Shown here: piece by piece, positions 26,745 through 36,452 of the stretch
How positions within the stretch are numbered: the first letter of the stretch is position 1
Layout: each line of letters opens with the position of its first letter
Assembly (NCBI RefSeq): GCF_012932425.1
Contig: NZ_JAAIII010000008.1
Span: forward strand, 62,001-126,000
Origin: Bifidobacterium oedipodis
GTDB lineage: Bacteria; Actinomycetota; Actinomycetes; Actinomycetales; Bifidobacteriaceae
DNA length: 64,000 bases
Reading direction: 5' to 3'
Position numbers and translations under genes: made by a program
The notes under the pieces: generated by a model
What the model saw: the letters and a program-made list of their open reading frames with translations, nothing else
What the model was told of the DNA's origin: nothing
The model's database searches: none

Positions 26745-29381
26745 ATGACAAGCAACGAAGCCACGCCAAATTCGTCGAACGAACCCCGATCCGGTGCACA
26801 ACAGCCACAACCCGCGCAACAGCCTTACCCAAGACAATGGCCACAGCAGCAAGCACCTTATACTCCGCAATCTGGTTATATGCCACAGCAGTCCGCCTAT
26901 GTTTCGCAACCAGCCCAACCACCGTATGGTTACGCACCGCAACAGCAAGCACCTTATGCCCAGCAGCCTGGACAGCCGCAACCGACGTACGGCATGGCAC
27001 CTAACCTTGCTAACCACACCAGTCATGCCAAGCCGAAGAGGCCGTGGAACAAGGGGAAGAAGCTGGCTGCGATTATCGCCGCTATTGTGGCGGTTGTGCT
27101 GGTGGTCACCGGTGGCACCATAGGTTTCTTTGTCTGGAAAAAGGCCAATTCCCCGATCACCATGACTAAGGAACAGGCCTACGGCGACTACTTCGATACA
27201 TCGAAATACGAGCTTTTGGATCCGGTTATTGATGTGGACGCGGAATACGAATGGCGTATCCCGTTCAACTCTTCGGTTGATCTCAAGCAGGTTGCCAAGG
27301 ACGCCGGTTTGAGCGACAAGGCCCTTGAGACCGTGTCTGAGTATGCCGACGAAGAACTGGGCGACACCGGCTGCTTGGTGGCTTGCGTGTTCGCGGACCC
27401 AAATCTGACGCTTCCTGTGGAGATGTTCAGCAGCAGAACGCCCAACGATCAAGGGAATGGTTCGGTGGAGGGTGCCGACGCCTTTGTTGCCGTATCAGGA
27501 TCTCACGAACTCGCTAATGGCGACTACGGATGGTCCGGATTCCCCGCCTACTACATCGTGCACTATGTCGATGCCGACGGCAAGAAACTTGACAAACCGC
27601 AGGTGCGTCTATTCACCGTACGCGACGACAACGCGGGCACGCTGCCGACCACGACGTCGATCACCACCAGCGTTGATGGCCGCGGTGTGTTCGGCGCCCG
27701 CTGGGATCCGGTGGAGGGCGCCAAGCAGTACCGGGTCGATCTGATCATCGACGGCAGAACCGACGATGTCCCCTATATGCCGATCACGCGAACGACCATC
27801 ACCACCGTGGATTCCACGGAAATGAACCTGTTTGACTCCCCCGGCTTCTGCGGCATCGGGGACGGAAGCGGTGACAAGAAAACCGGCGAGGAATGCCGCG
27901 ACACGACCAAGGACGACGCTGGTTTCGAACGCGGGTATCAGATTATGAACGGCCAGCTCGCCGGTATCAACCGGCAGAACGAAGACGACATACTCACCTG
28001 TGCCCTCGACTCAGGCACCTACTGCACCGACCGTTACGGCAACGACTCCACCTTTGATGTCAAGACGGATAATTTCCCGGCATGGCTTGCGGTCACCGCC
28101 ATCGATGAGAAGGGCAGGGAGGGTCTCACCCAAACGACGTCCATCAACTCGATACTCGGCCAGGTTCCAATCAAGGCGGCCGGCCAAGCCGAGTTGAACG
28201 CCGACCTAGAGGGCATGCAAAAGTACGGGTTCGACGTGGATCCTTCCTACGATCAGCTGTTCCCGAAGGCGTTCTCCTTCACCACCATGGCAGACGGCCA
28301 CACGCAGACGGGATATCGCACCTTCGACACGTCCAAGGCGGCGGCCGCGAACCGCGACGGATACTACATCCCGTACACCACGCCCGGCACGATGCTTACC
28401 GGCGACCTGCTCATCTATGCCTCGAATTGGGGCAACGAGCAGCCTGATGCGTCGCGTCTGCTGGATTTCTTCAACACGCGCATGGCCAGCTACGCCAATA
28501 CCGCGCCACCGACCGGCTGGACCGACCCCCTGGCGTTCGCCCCCGACACCGATTGGAAGCCGTGGGCTTCAAAGGACATCGATTCGAAGCCAATCGGTAA
28601 GAACGACGTCGAGTCCTATCACCCGTTTGGCAGCACCGATTTCAGCAGGTATCTGGCCGAGAACATACTGGCCGGGCACCAAGTGATTGACATAACGGAG
28701 TTCCTGGCGTCGCCGTCCGCGCCAATCATCCGCGACGTCATGCGGGAGGTCAGCGAGCAGAACCCCTACGTGACTGCGGGGTCCGAGGATGTGCGAATCA
28801 ATATGGTTTCACGTGACGGCAAAAAGCTGCTCTACGTGTGGTATCCGGACGGCTGGGCCAACGACGTGCAACGCATGCACCAGCGTGTCACCGAGGCCGC
28901 CGCGAGCGTCACAGGCAACGACGAGAAGACCAAGGCGCAGCAGATCGAGAACTGGATCGCCGCGAACGGCCAATATGATTACGACGCGTACAACGGCCAT
29001 CTGCAGCTCAAAGCGCAGTCAGGCTCCAGCCCCTATGAGACCTACGAGCGATATCCGTACGCATGGACCAGCGGCATCCTGCTCAAGGGCAAGGGCGTGT
29101 GCGCCTCGTATGCCGATGCGTTCACCGCGATCGCACGCGAAGTCGGACTGGAAACCCTATCCGTGACCGGTGATGTCGCGGCCGGCCGACACGCGTGGAA
29201 TCGCGTGAAGATCGACAACCAATGGCTGGACACCGACCCGACATGGGACGATCCGGCCGATACGTCGGCCACCGTGGCCAGGACGGACTATCAGTTGCAG
29301 CCCGTCAACCAGCTCAGGGGACATACGGCGGATGATTATTGGATGCTGAGCGAGAAGATCGACCAGTACGGCGGACGCTGA
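26745..29381 (+). CDS. Membrane-anchored transglutaminase-like protein
   Basis: 878 aa. The first 85 residues are a Gln/Pro/Tyr-rich disordered tail with QQAPY-type repeats, cytoplasmic by topology. One TM helix (AAIIAAIVAVVLVVTGGTIG, about 105-128) follows, then a large extracellular part. The C-terminal transglutaminase core has the Cys-His-Asp triad in GVCASYADAF (about 785), AAGRHAWNRV (about 815) and WLDTDPTWDD (about 830). Such proteins may crosslink or cleave peptides at the cell surface; the substrate is unknown. The start at 26745 has GAGAAGGGAC upstream. Confidence 0.82.
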   Translation: MTSNEATPNSSNEPRSGAQQPQPAQQPYPRQWPQQQAPYTPQSGYMPQQSAYVSQPAQPPYGYAPQQQAPYAQQPGQPQPTYGMAPNLANHTSHAKPKRPWNKGKKLAAIIAAIVAVVLVVTGGTIGFFVWKKANSPITMTKEQAYGDYFDTSKYELLDPVIDVDAEYEWRIPFNSSVDLKQVAKDAGLSDKALETVSEYADEELGDTGCLVACVFADPNLTLPVEMFSSRTPNDQGNGSVEGADAFVAVSGSHELANGDYGWSGFPAYYIVHYVDADGKKLDKPQVRLFTVRDDNAGTLPTTTSITTSVDGRGVFGARWDPVEGAKQYRVDLIIDGRTDDVPYMPITRTTITTVDSTEMNLFDSPGFCGIGDGSGDKKTGEECRDTTKDDAGFERGYQIMNGQLAGINRQNEDDILTCALDSGTYCTDRYGNDSTFDVKTDNFPAWLAVTAIDEKGREGLTQTTSINSILGQVPIKAAGQAELNADLEGMQKYGFDVDPSYDQLFPKAFSFTTMADGHTQTGYRTFDTSKAAAANRDGYYIPYTTPGTMLTGDLLIYASNWGNEQPDASRLLDFFNTRMASYANTAPPTGWTDPLAFAPDTDWKPWASKDIDSKPIGKNDVESYHPFGSTDFSRYLAENILAGHQVIDITEFLASPSAPIIRDVMREVSEQNPYVTAGSEDVRINMVSRDGKKLLYVWYPDGWANDVQRMHQRVTEAAASVTGNDEKTKAQQIENWIAANGQYDYDAYNGHLQLKAQSGSSPYETYERYPYAWTSGILLKGKGVCASYADAFTAIAREVGLETLSVTGDVAAGRHAWNRVKIDNQWLDTDPTWDDPADTSATVARTDYQLQPVNQLRGHTADDYWMLSEKIDQYGGR

Positions 29382-29393
29382 TAGCAAACCAAA

Positions 29394-29427
29394 GGGTGGA
29401 GCCCCCCCGAAGCGGGAAGCTCCACCC
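29394..29427. terminator. Terminator shared by the transglutaminase-like gene and clpB
   Basis: GGGTGGAGC ... GCTCCACCC, flanked by AAA and AAA, lies between the two convergent genes. The loop is C- and G-rich. Confidence 0.8.
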
Positions 29428-29448
29428 AAAAGACAGGGATTAGGACAA

Positions 29449-32124
29449 TCAGTCTTCTTGGACGTTGTCTACTGATACGGCTGGGTCGTCACCGACGAGT
29501 TGGTCGGACGCCCAGGCGGACAGCTCCAGGTGTTCGCCGCCGGTCTGGTCGACGAGCACGGTGTCGCCGTCGTGGACCTTGCCGGCCAGCAGCATACGGG
29601 CCAGCTGGTCGCCGACCTCGGTCTGCACCAGGCGACGCAGCGGACGGGCACCATAGGCCGGATCGTAACCGGTGTTGGCGAGCCATTCGCGGGCCGCATC
29701 GGTGACGTCGAGCGTGATGCGACGGTCGGTAAGCCGCTGGGCCACACCCTTGACCTGAATATCGACGATGCCACCGAGCTCCTCGCGGGTGAGCGGATGG
29801 AACATGACAATGTCGTCCAAACGGTTCAGGAACTCCGGCTTGAAGTTCATATGAACCGCGTCCATCACGGCCTTCTTCTTGGCGTCCGAATCCATGTCTT
29901 CGTTCACCAAGAACTGCGAACCAAGGTTCGAGGTCATGATCAGAATCGTGTTCTTGAAGTCCACAGTCCTGCCCTGACCATCGGTCAGACGACCATCGTC
30001 GAGCACTTGCAGCAGCACGTCGAAGATCTCAGGATTGGCCTTCTCCACCTCATCGAACAGCACCACCGAATACGGACGACGACGCACGGCCTCGGTCAGC
30101 TGACCGCCCTGCTCGTAACCCACATAGCCGGGGGCCGCACCGATCAGACGCGACACGGACGCCTTCTCCATGTATTCGGACATGTCGATGCGCACCATGG
30201 CCTTCTCGTCATCGAACAGGAAGTCGGCGAGCGCCTTCGCGAGCTCGGTTTTGCCCACGCCGGTGGGGCCCAAGAACAGGAAGGAACCGGTCGGGCGGTT
30301 CGGGTCGGAGATGCCGGCACGCGAGCGACGCACCGCGTCGGACACGGCGGCGATGGCTTCCTTCTGACCAATCACGCGCTTGCCAAGGTAGTCCTCCATG
30401 TGCAGCAGCTTCTCGTTCTCGCCTTGCATCAGGCGGCCAACGGGAATACCCGTCCAGTCGGAGACGATTTCGGCCACCGAGTCGGCGTCCACACGGTCGG
30501 GCACCATCGGCTCGCTGGTCGGAGTGCCGTCCGTCTCGCCCTTGTCGGCCTTGGACTCGGCGTCCGCGTTCTCGGCGGCAGCAAGCTCCTTCTGAATGGC
30601 CGAAATGTCGCCGTAGAGAATCTTGGAGGCCTTGGCCAGGTCGCCTTCGCGGGTGGCCTTGTCGGCCTGCACGCGCAGGTCATCGAGCTGGGCACGCAGG
30701 TCGCCGACCTTGTTGTGGCCGGCCTGTTCGGCGTCCCAACGAGCCTTCAGGCCAGACAGCTTTTCGCGTGTATCAGCCAGTTCGGCCTGCAGCTTGCCCA
30801 AGCGATCCTTGGATGCAGGATCCTCAGCCTTCTTAAGCTGCATCTCCTCCATTTCCAGACGCGTGACCTTGCGCTGCAGTTCATCGATCTCCTCCGGGGA
30901 GGAATCAAGCTCCATACGCAGGTGCGCGGCGGCCTCATCGACCAAATCAATGGCCTTATCCGGCAGTTGACGGCCGGAAATGTAGCGGTTGGACAGGGTT
31001 GCGGCGGCGACCAGCGCGTCATCACCGATTGTCACCTTGTGGTGCGCTTCGTAACGCTGCTTCAAGCCACGCAGGATGGCGATGGTGTCTTCCACGCTCG
31101 GCTCGCCGACGAACACTTGCTGGAAGCGGCGTTCAAGGGCCGGGTCCTTTTCGATGTTCTCACGGTATTCATCGAGGGTGGTGGCACCGATCAGGCGCAG
31201 TTCGCCGCGGGCCAGCATAGGCTTCAACATATTGCCGGCGTCCATGGAGCCTTCGGCAGCGCCCGCGCCGACAATGGTGTGGATCTCGTCGATGAAGGTG
31301 ATGATCTGCCCGTTGGCGTTCTTGATTTCGTTCAGCACGCTCTTCAAGCGTTCCTCGAATTCGCCACGGTACTTCGAACCGGCAACCATCGACCCCAGAT
31401 CCAGTGAAATCAGCTTCTTGCCTTGCAGGGTGGTGGGCACGTCGCCGGCCACGATACGCTGGGCCAGGCCTTCGACCACGGCCGTCTTGCCGACGCCAGG
31501 CTCGCCGATCAGCACCGGGTTGTTCTTGGTGCGACGGGACAGAATCTGGATGACGCGACGGATCTCCTGGTCACGGCCGATCACCGGGTCAAGCTTGCCT
31601 TCCTTGGCTGCGGCGGTCAGGTCGGTGGAATACTTCTCAAGGGCCTTGTACGAGCCTTCCGCGTCGGGGCTGGTGACTTTCGCACCGCCGCGCACGCCGG
31701 GTACGGCCTTGCGCAGGGCGTCCACGGACGCACCGTGCTTGTCAAGAATGTCAGCGGATTGGTTCGGCTTGCTGGCTGCGATACCGATCAAAAGGTGCTC
31801 GGTGGAGACGTATTCGTCGCCCATCGCCTGCATTTCTTTCTCGGCGGCAGCAAGCGCGGCGGTCAGCTGACGGCTGGCCTGCGGCTGGGAAGTGGTCGAA
31901 CCGGAAGCGCTGGGCAGCGCGACCAAGGCGTTGCGCACTTCAGCGCCAATAGCCTGGGCGTTGCCGCCGGCGGCCTCGATCAGCGTGCGGGCCACGCCGT
32001 TTTCCTGACGCAGCAAAGCGTCGAGCACATGCAGGGTTTCGACCTGTGCGTTGCCTGCGGCCGAAGCGCTCTGGATGGCATCGCCGATGGCCTCTTGGGC
32101 CATGGTGGTGAACTTCTGTTCCAT
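29449..32124 (-). CDS. clpB: ATP-dependent disaggregase ClpB
   Basis: Hsp100 chaperone that, with DnaK, pulls proteins out of aggregates in the cytoplasm. Layout: N-domain repeats (1-145), AAA1 with [13 protein letters not shown] (about 205) and [14 protein letters not shown], a coiled-coil middle domain rich in Glu, Lys and Leu (about 410-520), and AAA2 with [12 protein letters not shown] (about 605). An acidic low-complexity segment at about 525-545 ([15 protein letters not shown]) interrupts the usual M-AAA2 linker. 891 aa is near the family norm of 860. It has an HspR-type operator upstream. Confidence 0.97.
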   Translation of the reverse strand: MEQKFTTMAQEAIGDAIQSASAAGNAQVETLHVLDALLRQENGVARTLIEAAGGNAQAIGAEVRNALVALPSASGSTTSQPQASRQLTAALAAAEKEMQAMGDEYVSTEHLLIGIAASKPNQSADILDKHGASVDALRKAVPGVRGGAKVTSPDAEGSYKALEKYSTDLTAAAKEGKLDPVIGRDQEIRRVIQILSRRTKNNPVLIGEPGVGKTAVVEGLAQRIVAGDVPTTLQGKKLISLDLGSMVAGSKYRGEFEERLKSVLNEIKNANGQIITFIDEIHTIVGAGAAEGSMDAGNMLKPMLARGELRLIGATTLDEYRENIEKDPALERRFQQVFVGEPSVEDTIAILRGLKQRYEAHHKVTIGDDALVAAATLSNRYISGRQLPDKAIDLVDEAAAHLRMELDSSPEEIDELQRKVTRLEMEEMQLKKAEDPASKDRLGKLQAELADTREKLSGLKARWDAEQAGHNKVGDLRAQLDDLRVQADKATREGDLAKASKILYGDISAIQKELAAAENADAESKADKGETDGTPTSEPMVPDRVDADSVAEIVSDWTGIPVGRLMQGENEKLLHMEDYLGKRVIGQKEAIAAVSDAVRRSRAGISDPNRPTGSFLFLGPTGVGKTELAKALADFLFDDEKAMVRIDMSEYMEKASVSRLIGAAPGYVGYEQGGQLTEAVRRRPYSVVLFDEVEKANPEIFDVLLQVLDDGRLTDGQGRTVDFKNTILIMTSNLGSQFLVNEDMDSDAKKKAVMDAVHMNFKPEFLNRLDDIVMFHPLTREELGGIVDIQVKGVAQRLTDRRITLDVTDAAREWLANTGYDPAYGARPLRRLVQTEVGDQLARMLLAGKVHDGDTVLVDQTGGEHLELSAWASDQLVGDDPAVSVDNVQED

Positions 32125-32257
32125 ATCGTTTCCTCCATATCATGCGTCATGCCGGCCGGCGTCGCCGCGCGGAACTTGGGCGGGACGGGCCTGGCACGGC
32201 GCTATTCGTCGTGTTCTGATATGGTCAACCGACCTGGAACTCATTCTATTCCCAAAA

Positions 32258-32278
32258 CTTGAGTGTATGTGACTCAAG
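32258..32278. promoter_or_regulatory. HAIR element (HspR operator) of clpB
   Basis: CTTGAGT-N7-ACTCAAG, a perfect match to the actinobacterial HspR-associated inverted repeat, 134 nt before the clpB start. It points to heat-shock control by HspR. Confidence 0.9.
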
Positions 32279-32413
32279 TTTTGTTTTCTGTCGTCGGCGG
32301 CGGCCTTTGTGAGGTACGCAACACTAGTCCGGAAGCCACCTGCGGCGGGCCAAAATGCCCGCTCAACTACAATGGAAGTATCTTTTGCAGTATCTCTATG
32401 CAAGGAGGCAGAG

Positions 32414-33115
32414 ATGCAGTACACACCAATCCGCAACGCTTTGGGCACAGGCCTCGCGGCGATTGTGGCGGTACTGGCCATTGCCGGAACGACCGCTTGC
32501 GGTGGGCCGGCCGACAACGGCACCAGCAGCAACGCCGGCAAACAGCAGAACCAGCAAAGCCAGCAATCGCAACAAAGCGACGGTAACGATACAACAGATA
32601 AAGGTACCGGCAACGGCACCAGCACAACCAATAACGGAAATACTGGGACGTCCAGCAACGGTTCCGCAGCTGGCACCGGAGCGAACGCGACGCCCCTGAA
32701 CGCTCAGTCCACGCCGGACGAAATCAAAGCTTACGTCGACTCCCTGCAGGTCGGCACCGACGGTTCGTCCGACACCTACCGGTCCATTCCGGACGTCAAC
32801 ATGGCGGAAACATACTATGAATGCAGCCCACAGCAGGGCGGTTCGGACCTGACATGGAGCACTGGCCCGAACGCCGAATACGTGCGTTTCACCACCGGCA
32901 GCATGTGGACCGACACCATGCCGATGACATTGCAATGCGCCATCGACGACGTGGACATGCCCGCCGACATCATCAGCCGCATCAGCACGGACCAGTCCGG
33001 CACCTGGCAGTTCGCGCAGTGGACAGATGACGACGACCGGTCCGTGGAGGGCCAGGTGCTTTGGAATCGGTCCGGGGCTGCAGCTGACGTGGTGATTATT
33101 GATATTGATGATTGA
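32414..33115 (+). CDS. Putative lipoprotein with Ser/Thr/Gln-rich linker
   Basis: 233 aa. Residues 5-24 are a hydrophobic signal, ending at AIAGTTAC with a Cys in a weak lipobox. A long low-complexity linker follows (NQQSQQSQQS, GTSTTNNGNTGTSSNG; residues about 35-95), then a compact acidic domain (ADVVIIDIDD at the end). A lipidated surface protein is likely; the domain is not recognised. AAGGAGG stands 5 nt from the ATG. It is divergent from clpB and faces the HAIR region, so heat-shock control is possible. Confidence 0.72.
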   Translation: MQYTPIRNALGTGLAAIVAVLAIAGTTACGGPADNGTSSNAGKQQNQQSQQSQQSDGNDTTDKGTGNGTSTTNNGNTGTSSNGSAAGTGANATPLNAQSTPDEIKAYVDSLQVGTDGSSDTYRSIPDVNMAETYYECSPQQGGSDLTWSTGPNAEYVRFTTGSMWTDTMPMTLQCAIDDVDMPADIISRISTDQSGTWQFAQWTDDDDRSVEGQVLWNRSGAAADVVIIDIDD

Positions 33116-33264
33116 TGGGTCGTCTTCGTTGCGTTTGCTGAGGTCGGTAGGTTAGTGGACTGACGGATCGTCGGACGACGGAACGATACCAATAGACCGA
33201 TAGACCAGCGGACCGAAGGACGACAGGCAGACAGACACTACACGACGGTCGTGCGACGGTTACA

Positions 33265-33305
33265 AAATTGGCCGTGCGCGGTTACTTGCCACGCACGGCC
33301 AATTT
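33265..33305. terminator. Terminator between lipoprotein and FAH-family genes
   Basis: AAATTGGCCGTGCG ... CGCACGGCCAATTT, a perfect 14-bp outer stem with an inner GGT/GCC pair. The 33116-33260 stretch before it is repetitive (gacgga/gaccga) and has no gene. Confidence 0.85.
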
Positions 33306-33363
33306 CTTGTATCTACTGTTGTTTATTGCGTCCGCTAGCCGCGTCAATCAGCCAGCCGCGACG

Positions 33364-34191
33364 TCAGCCGCGCACGACCACGTTGCGCAGAGAACCGATG
33401 CCTTCGACATGGACGATGGCTTCGTCGCCGGGGCCAAGGTGGCCGGAGGCGTTCGGGGTGCCGGTCAGAATCACGTCGCCGGGCAGCAGGGTGGAGAAGC
33501 TAGAGATCGCAGCAATCTGCTCCGGGATACCGTGGATCAGGTTCGCGGTGGTGCCGGAAGCCATTTCAACGTCCTTGCCGTTGAGGGTGAAGGAGATCTT
33601 GGCGTCGCGCCAGTTGAGGTCGTCGCGCATTACAATCCACGGGCCAAGCGGGCAGGAGGTGTCGAAGCCCTTGGCGCGCGTCCACATCGGGTCCTTGCCC
33701 TGCAGGTCGCGCAGCGTCACGTCGTTGACGCAGGTGAAGCCGAGCACATAGTCCATGGCCTCGTCCACCGAGACGTTCTTGGCGATACGGCCCATGACCA
33801 CGGCCACTTCGGGCTCGAAGTTCATGTCGTTGGACTCTGCCGGGTAGACGATCGGATCGTCCGGGCCGATCACGGAGGTGGAGGGCTTGGTGAAGATCAT
33901 CATGTCTTCGGGCGCGTGGGCGATGTCGGAATGGCCGGCTTCGTGCATGAACTGGGCGTGCGCCTCGTAGTTCTTGGCCAGGCCGAACACCTTGGAGGGG
34001 ATCACCGGGGCGAGCAGGCGAATGCCGTCGCCGTCCACCGGGTAACGATTGCCGGTCGGCTTGACCTGGCCGCCCGCCAGCGGGTGACCGTCCAGTTCGA
34101 CGAGGTAGTCCTTGCCGTCCGTCTCGTCGGTCTGAACGAAGGCATAGCGCGGCGAATCATTGAGCGAAAATCGTGCAAGTCTCATAGTCAT
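33364..34191 (-). CDS. Fumarylacetoacetate hydrolase-family protein
   Basis: 275 aa. The C-terminal FAH barrel shows IFTKPSTSVIG, the metal ligands in NFEPEVAVVMG, VNDVTLRDLQ, GFDTSCPLGPW and VILTGTPNASG. Members act as acylpyruvases or 2-hydroxyhepta-2,4-diene-1,7-dioate isomerases, and here the substrate is open. The gene has no Shine-Dalgarno site; TAATCT lies 6 nt before ATG 34191, which suggests a leaderless mRNA. MRLARF at 34185 would be the alternative start. Confidence 0.88.
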   Translation of the reverse strand: MTMRLARFSLNDSPRYAFVQTDETDGKDYLVELDGHPLAGGQVKPTGNRYPVDGDGIRLLAPVIPSKVFGLAKNYEAHAQFMHEAGHSDIAHAPEDMMIFTKPSTSVIGPDDPIVYPAESNDMNFEPEVAVVMGRIAKNVSVDEAMDYVLGFTCVNDVTLRDLQGKDPMWTRAKGFDTSCPLGPWIVMRDDLNWRDAKISFTLNGKDVEMASGTTANLIHGIPEQIAAISSFSTLLPGDVILTGTPNASGHLGPGDEAIVHVEGIGSLRNVVVRG

Positions 34192-34395
34192 GTTTTAAGA
34201 TTACGCCCGGCCACGGCCAGGATTGTGGCGGTTTAGGCCTAATGCCATCTGTCACCCGCTCATCATTTTCAACTGCGAAATGCAAACAATCTTATCCGCA
34301 ACGTCTCATCGACCGAGTTGCCCACCACACACAAAGAGCATATATAGTTGTTAAAGAATAAAAACGATACTATATATAGTAAAAACACTGTAAAA

Positions 34396-34425
34396 TTGAC
34401 ACACTCAACCCAAAACTGATATGCT
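34396..34425 (+). promoter_or_regulatory. Promoter of the Abi-associated small RNA
   Basis: TTGACA, 18 bp, TATGCT: a near-consensus housekeeping promoter in an AT-rich stretch. A palindrome (ACTATATATAGT, 34369-34380) stands just upstream. Confidence 0.7.
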
Positions 34426-34431
34426 TCTATC

Positions 34432-34524
34432 CGCATGAACGAGGGATGACTCGACCGGCTCTTGTGGCGTGAAGCGGTCTCCCAGAAAGCGGGCAAACCT
34501 CACTGTTTGCCCGCTTTTTCTTTT
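34432..34524 (+). ncRNA. Predicted structured RNA upstream of the Abi_2 gene
   Basis: About 93 nt from the predicted start to the end of a T tract. A nested stem can form: GGGA (34443-34446) with TCCC (34480-34483), and GACCG (34453-34457) with CGGTC (34475-34479), enclosing a 17-nt loop. It ends in an intrinsic terminator (34489-34514, GCGGGCAAAC/GTTTGCCCGC, then TTTTTCTTTT). The Abi_2 gene ribosome site follows within 3 nt, so that gene must be read by leakage past the terminator or by other initiation. Small RNAs before AbiF/Abi_2 genes have been described; whether this one belongs to them needs covariance-model scoring. Confidence 0.6.
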
Positions 34525-34537
34525 GCAAGGAGGCGCG

Positions 34538-35635
34538 ATGACAATCGAACAGACCAAGTCCCCCGCAACGACACCTAGACGCCGCGCCATGACTGCAGAT
34601 GAGCAATGTGACGTTATGGCTCGTCATGGCATCACATTCCAGCAATGCAGCAGAGAAGCAGCTAAACAATTTCTACAAGATAACACGTACTTCTTTAAAT
34701 TAAAAGCATTCGATAAAAATTTTCAACGAGATGCCGATGGCCAATATCAAAATTTAGATTTTGCTTATCTTCGTGATTTGTCCACCATTGATTTTGAGTT
34801 GAGAATTCTAATCTTGCGTATGACCGGAGATATCGAACATGCACTTCGAGTACGCTTCAATAATCTTATCTCACGTGTTGATGAAGACGGCTATCAAGTG
34901 ATTCGTGATTACGAACAAGATCAGATGGCATTTTATGAGAGTCAAGGAAAACATTATAATCCCGAAAGCGTCTATCAGAAATCAGTATATACCAAGGGCA
35001 TGATTGACAAATACCTCGTCGATAAGCCCATCTGGCTATTTTGGGAAACCTGTTCCCTTAACAGTCTTATTCATTGTTATCGTTCGTTCTTGAAACATCG
35101 CCAGTTCCAAGATATTACCTATTCGTTGCTTTATGGTGTGAGACTCCTTCGCAATGCAGCGTCACACCACAATTGCCTACTCCTACCTCCCTCAGAACAG
35201 ATCAAACCAACCAGAGATCTCAATGAGCTTCTTAAACTGCTCCTAAATGGCAAAACTGAATTTGTCGAGCAAACTCTTCATCTAGCAGAAACAGATGCGC
35301 TAATTCATGATTTTTCTTGCGTATTGTTAGCTCACTGCAACCTTGTCAAGAGCTCAGCGATGCGGGCACATATCACCAGACAGATTGAAAATTTCTGCGA
35401 TCGAATGAAACTCCATGAAGATTGGTATCGTAATCCGAGCAGTGGATGCAATCACCTCATAGAGCAAATGGACGCCATGCAACTGTTGATGAGCTGTGTT
35501 GTGGAATTAAACCAAAAACGTGGCAATGAATCTCTCCCAGAAGCGCAGATGCCCCTTCTACGCCAGCCGTACAGACGCCCAGTGCGTCATGGAAGAAGGC
35601 AAGCCAGCAAACAAGCCCGATTGTCGAAAGATTGA
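34538..35635 (+). CDS. Abi_2 (AbiD/AbiF-like) HEPN abortive infection protein
   Basis: 365 aa. The ATG has AAGGAGG 7 nt upstream. LRDLSTIDFELRILILRMTG, then DIEHALRVRF, is the Abi_2 N-terminal helical pair. LLRNAASHHNCLLL near residue 205 contains the RNxxxH motif of HEPN ribonucleases. The C-terminal part is helical and ends in a basic Arg/Lys tail (RRPVRHGRRQASKQARL). Codon use is AT-rich compared with its neighbours, which suggests transfer. Expected role: RNA cleavage on phage infection, held in check by its upstream RNA. No partner protein gene is adjacent. Confidence 0.8.
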   Translation: MTIEQTKSPATTPRRRAMTADEQCDVMARHGITFQQCSREAAKQFLQDNTYFFKLKAFDKNFQRDADGQYQNLDFAYLRDLSTIDFELRILILRMTGDIEHALRVRFNNLISRVDEDGYQVIRDYEQDQMAFYESQGKHYNPESVYQKSVYTKGMIDKYLVDKPIWLFWETCSLNSLIHCYRSFLKHRQFQDITYSLLYGVRLLRNAASHHNCLLLPPSEQIKPTRDLNELLKLLLNGKTEFVEQTLHLAETDALIHDFSCVLLAHCNLVKSSAMRAHITRQIENFCDRMKLHEDWYRNPSSGCNHLIEQMDAMQLLMSCVVELNQKRGNESLPEAQMPLLRQPYRRPVRHGRRQASKQARLSKD

Positions 35636-35695
35636 AGAAGTAGTATCCAATGGTTTGCACAGTACCATGGCATACTCGTCAGTAATGAATTCGCA

Positions 35696-35733
35696 AGAGC
35701 CGGGCCCTGCTCCTGCAGGGTGTCTCCGGCTCT
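35696..35733 (+). terminator. Compound hairpin after the Abi_2 gene
   Basis: AGAGCCGG ... CCGGCTCT encloses CCTGC/GCAGG. No T tract follows. A second pair (CTGCA/TGCAG) lies at 35738-35763. The rest of 35636-35890 shows nothing else. Confidence 0.45.
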
Positions 35734-35890
35734 CACTTCTGCACCCGCCGAAGGGGATGCAGCAAAGTCGTGCGGATAATCCGCGTTATTATGCTATCTT
35801 CTGCGCCGGAAAACAACCAAATCCCTGCACTCCCAAATCAAGCACCGTTCTTATTGACGCGCTGCGCGACCTCGCAAACAACAGCCAACA

Positions 35891-36289
35891 TCAGTTGTTG
35901 ATCCAGCCGTCGTTGTGTTGGATGTGGGCTTTTGATGGTTTATCGGGATTGTAGATCACGATGACGGTATCGCCCTCTCGAACACGGCCCATCACTGGGG
36001 TCTTGCGTTGTCCGATGGGGATGGGACCGGCCTTGATCACCGATGATTTCAGGGCAAGCGATTCGACAACCTCATATGCGATGCCGTCTACTTCATAGTG
36101 CACACGGATACGCCACGGAGTATCCATGCCATGAGATTTGATACTCACCACCAGACCGGGGCATTGCGCGGTCATTAAACGAATCCGCCCTTTTCTGCCC
36201 GGATTGCCCAGCAACACCGCCGCAACAATGATGACAACCGGTATCATCACCGCTGTGCACAGCACTATCACTCCAGTCAGCTCCCGCAT
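35891..36289 (-). CDS. Small single-TM protein, DUF3592-like
   Basis: 132 aa from the ATG at 36289, with GAGGGAG 5 nt upstream. Residues about 5-27 form one TM helix (VIVLCTAVMIPVVIIVAAVLL). The rest (ALVVSIKSHGMD-like, VHYEVDGIAYEV, EGDTVIVIYNPDKPSKAHI) resembles DUF3592, a small beta-barrel domain found outside the membrane in many bacteria. Function unknown. Confidence 0.6.
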   Translation of the reverse strand: MRELTGVIVLCTAVMIPVVIIVAAVLLGNPGRKGRIRLMTAQCPGLVVSIKSHGMDTPWRIRVHYEVDGIAYEVVESLALKSSVIKAGPIPIGQRKTPVMGRVREGDTVIVIYNPDKPSKAHIQHNDGWINN

Positions 36290-36452
36290 CCAAACTCCCT
36301 CGTACAACAGATGTGGATGGGTTCTACTCTACCGAAGCTGCTCCTGCTTCCGCCCCATCAATCAGGCATTTTGCAAAGATTCGATGATCCAAGCAGCATG
36401 CCACTATAGCAAGCAACGAACAACAAACAGCACCGTAAAACAGCCGAAAAAC

